Shown here piece by piece: positions 62,561 to 64,000 of a stretch of 64,000 nucleotides of DNA. The DNA comes from Streptacidiphilus sp. 4-A2. Lineage in GTDB: Bacteria; Actinomycetota; Actinomycetes; Streptomycetales; Streptomycetaceae. The number at the start of each line of letters is the position of its first letter. Positions within the stretch are counted from its first letter, which is position 1. The notes beneath the pieces were generated by a model that saw nothing but the letters and a program-made list of their open reading frames with translations, was not told the origin of the DNA and searched no databases. The stretch is from assembly GCA_014284505.1 (NCBI GenBank), contig JAAFYY010000001.1, forward strand, positions 2,604,001-2,668,000, in the 5' to 3' direction. The position numbers and the translations under genes were made by a program.

Positions 62561-64000
62561 ATGGCCACAAAGGACCGTATCCACGCCGACTATCCACAGG
62601 CCGAACGCCTCGAACTCGTCGAGGAAATCCACGGACAACCGATCGCCGACCCGTACCGATGGCTGGAGGACCCGGACGACCCGCGGACCCGGAGCTGGTG
62701 TGCGCAGCAGGACGAACTCTTCGCCCGGTGGCGGGAGGGCCGGCTCGGCGACGTGGTGTCCGAGCGGCTGGGGCAAAGGCTCGCCGTGCTGGCCGACGCC
62801 GGGAACGTCTCGGTCCCTGTCTGGCGGGGTGAGCGGCGGTTCTTCACCCGACGTGGTCCCGGGCAGGAGCACGAGGTGCTGCTCACCACCGGCCCGGACG
62901 ATGTGGAGCGGGTGCTGATCGACCCGGTGGCCCTCGATCCTTCCGGTTCCACGACGCTCGATGCGTGGTTCCCCTCCCAGGAGGGCGATCGGCTGGCCTA
63001 TCTGCGCTCCGAGGGTGGTACCGAGCAGTCGATGCTGTGGGTGATGGACGTGAGGACCGGCGAGACGCTCGACGGACCGATTGACCGTACCGCGCATTCG
63101 CAGGTGGCCTGGCTGCCCGGCGGCACAGCGTTCTACTACCAGCGCCGGCCTGCGCCCGAGGAGATCCCGGCCGGGGAGGGAAACCTGCACCGGCCGGTCT
63201 ACCTGCACCGGGTCGGCAGCGATCCGCGGGACGACGTCCTGACGCTGGGCGAAGGCATGCCGCTGAGGTCCTACTACGTCCCCACTGTGTCCCGGGACGG
63301 CCGATGGCTGCGACTGGACGTGGACTGGGGGCCGCGCATCGACACCTATCTGGCGGACCTTCACGCCGACGGAATTGAGACGCCCCGGTTCTCCCCCTTG
63401 CAGAAGGGAGTTGACTCGATATCAGTTCCGCGCTTCGGCCGCGACGGACGCATGTACGTGCTCACCGACCGCGACGCGCCGAACCGCAGGCTCTGCGTGG
63501 TCGATCCCAATCAGCTGGAGTACGAACACTGGAGCACCCTGCTGACCGAGGATCCCGAAGCGGTGCTCAAGGACTTCGCGATCCTCGACGGCCCGGAACT
63601 GGACCGGCCGCTCCTGCTGGCCCTGTGGTTCCGGCACGCGCTCAGCGAGCTCACCGTGCACGATCCGGCCACCGGCGAACAGGTCGGCTCCGTGCCGCTC
63701 CCCGGCCTGGGCACCATCAAGGCGCTGACGTCCCATCCGGACGGCGGCCCCTTCGCCTGGTTCGGCTACACCGACTTCGGAACACCGCCAGGTGTCTACC
63801 GCTACGACGCCCGTAGCGGCGAGGTGACCGTATGGGCCCCGTCACCCGGTGCGATCGAGGTCGGCACACTCCATGTCGAGCAGATCACCTACACCTCCGG
63901 GGACGGCACTGTCGTCAGGATGTCCATCCTGTCGCCAACGGGGGAGCCGGACCGGGCACGGCCGACGGTGCTGCACGGGTACGGGGCGTTCGGCAACTCG
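62561..64000 (+). CDS. S9 prolyl oligopeptidase, 3' part outside window
   Basis: ATG 62561 (MATKDRIHADYPQAERLELVEEIHG) with GAGGATC upstream. 480 residues with no frame change to the window edge. PIADPYRWLEDPDDPRTRSWCAQQDELF is the signature of the oligopeptidase start; the beta-propeller with repeats (AWFPSQEGDRLAYLRSEGGTE, VAWLPGGTAFYYQRRP, VPRFGRDGRMYVLTDRDA) follows. At the window end the catalytic domain begins (RPTVLHGYGAFGNS). The Ser, Asp and His triad lies beyond. A cytoplasmic peptidase for short proline peptides is likely. Confidence 0.93.
   Translation, partial: MATKDRIHADYPQAERLELVEEIHGQPIADPYRWLEDPDDPRTRSWCAQQDELFARWREGRLGDVVSERLGQRLAVLADAGNVSVPVWRGERRFFTRRGPGQEHEVLLTTGPDDVERVLIDPVALDPSGSTTLDAWFPSQEGDRLAYLRSEGGTEQSMLWVMDVRTGETLDGPIDRTAHSQVAWLPGGTAFYYQRRPAPEEIPAGEGNLHRPVYLHRVGSDPRDDVLTLGEGMPLRSYYVPTVSRDGRWLRLDVDWGPRIDTYLADLHADGIETPRFSPLQKGVDSISVPRFGRDGRMYVLTDRDAPNRRLCVVDPNQLEYEHWSTLLTEDPEAVLKDFAILDGPELDRPLLLALWFRHALSELTVHDPATGEQVGSVPLPGLGTIKALTSHPDGGPFAWFGYTDFGTPPGVYRYDARSGEVTVWAPSPGAIEVGTLHVEQITYTSGDGTVVRMSILSPTGEPDRARPTVLHGYGAFGNS

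Overview
The window is very GC-rich, and its genes, codon use and regulatory sites fit a Streptomycetaceae actinomycete (Streptomyces or Kitasatospora type). The evidence is CebR-type cellulose operators in front of a GH6 cellulase, an NB-ARC/TPR protein with a small partner, a SARP regulator, an ECF sigma factor, GAF/SpoIIE phosphatase, and two secondary-metabolite loci. Many genes, including conserved ones such as pntA and ettA, need single-base frame corrections to read through. I treat most of these as sequence errors, not pseudogenes, and note them gene by gene.

Layout. 1-8.3 kb: secreted GH6 cellulase with two CebR boxes, a TetR regulator with a double tetO-like operator, a MerR-HEAT protein overlapping a HEAT-repeat protein, an NB-ARC/TPR ATPase with a small partner, and a membrane protein. 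8.5-9.5 kb: VOC protein and DUF6817-like protein. 9.6-24.9 kb: a minus-strand, translationally coupled polyunsaturated-fatty-acid-synthase-like (PUFA-like) locus. PKS1 has nitronate-monooxygenase-like ER, KS, AT, ACP and KR. PKS2 has KS, AT, DH and a built-in phosphopantetheinyl transferase. They are followed by a free ACP, an alpha/beta hydrolase, a glycosyltransferase and a methyltransferase. 25.5-28.5 kb: pntA-pntB with a strong terminator. 28.9-36.7 kb, plus strand: a Tat-secreted beta-helix protein, EttA, a second-type enolase, a GAF/SpoIIE phosphatase and an unknown protein.

36.7-40.3 kb, minus strand: an alkylation-damage repair block with an MGMT-like/Ada-zinc fusion, an ECF sigma factor, an unknown protein, a stand-alone Ada zinc domain, a 2OG-Fe(II) oxygenase and Ogt. 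40.4-55.0 kb, minus strand: a biosynthetic block. GriI and GriH homologues should make 3-amino-4-hydroxybenzoate (3,4-AHBA) from aspartate semialdehyde and DHAP. An AMP-forming ligase, an O-methyltransferase, three PF01494-type flavin monooxygenases, an FAD/NAD(P)-binding protein and a dedicated MetK could then activate, hydroxylate and O-methylate it. Inside this operon lies an Ada-derived protein that lacks both methyl-acceptor cysteines. 55.5-61.5 kb: a SARP, a second and truncated AMP ligase, a fumarylacetoacetate-hydrolase-family enzyme, a type I extradiol dioxygenase and an MFS exporter. 61.7-64 kb: a HAD-like protein and the start of an S9 prolyl oligopeptidase.

The most interesting part is the AHBA-type locus at about 40-61.5 kb. 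Its tailoring set, its acceptor-less Ada regulator and the adjacent DNA-alkylation repair genes suggest, by inference, a DNA-reactive aromatic product with built-in sensing or self-protection. No tRNA, rRNA, CRISPR array or insertion sequence was seen.
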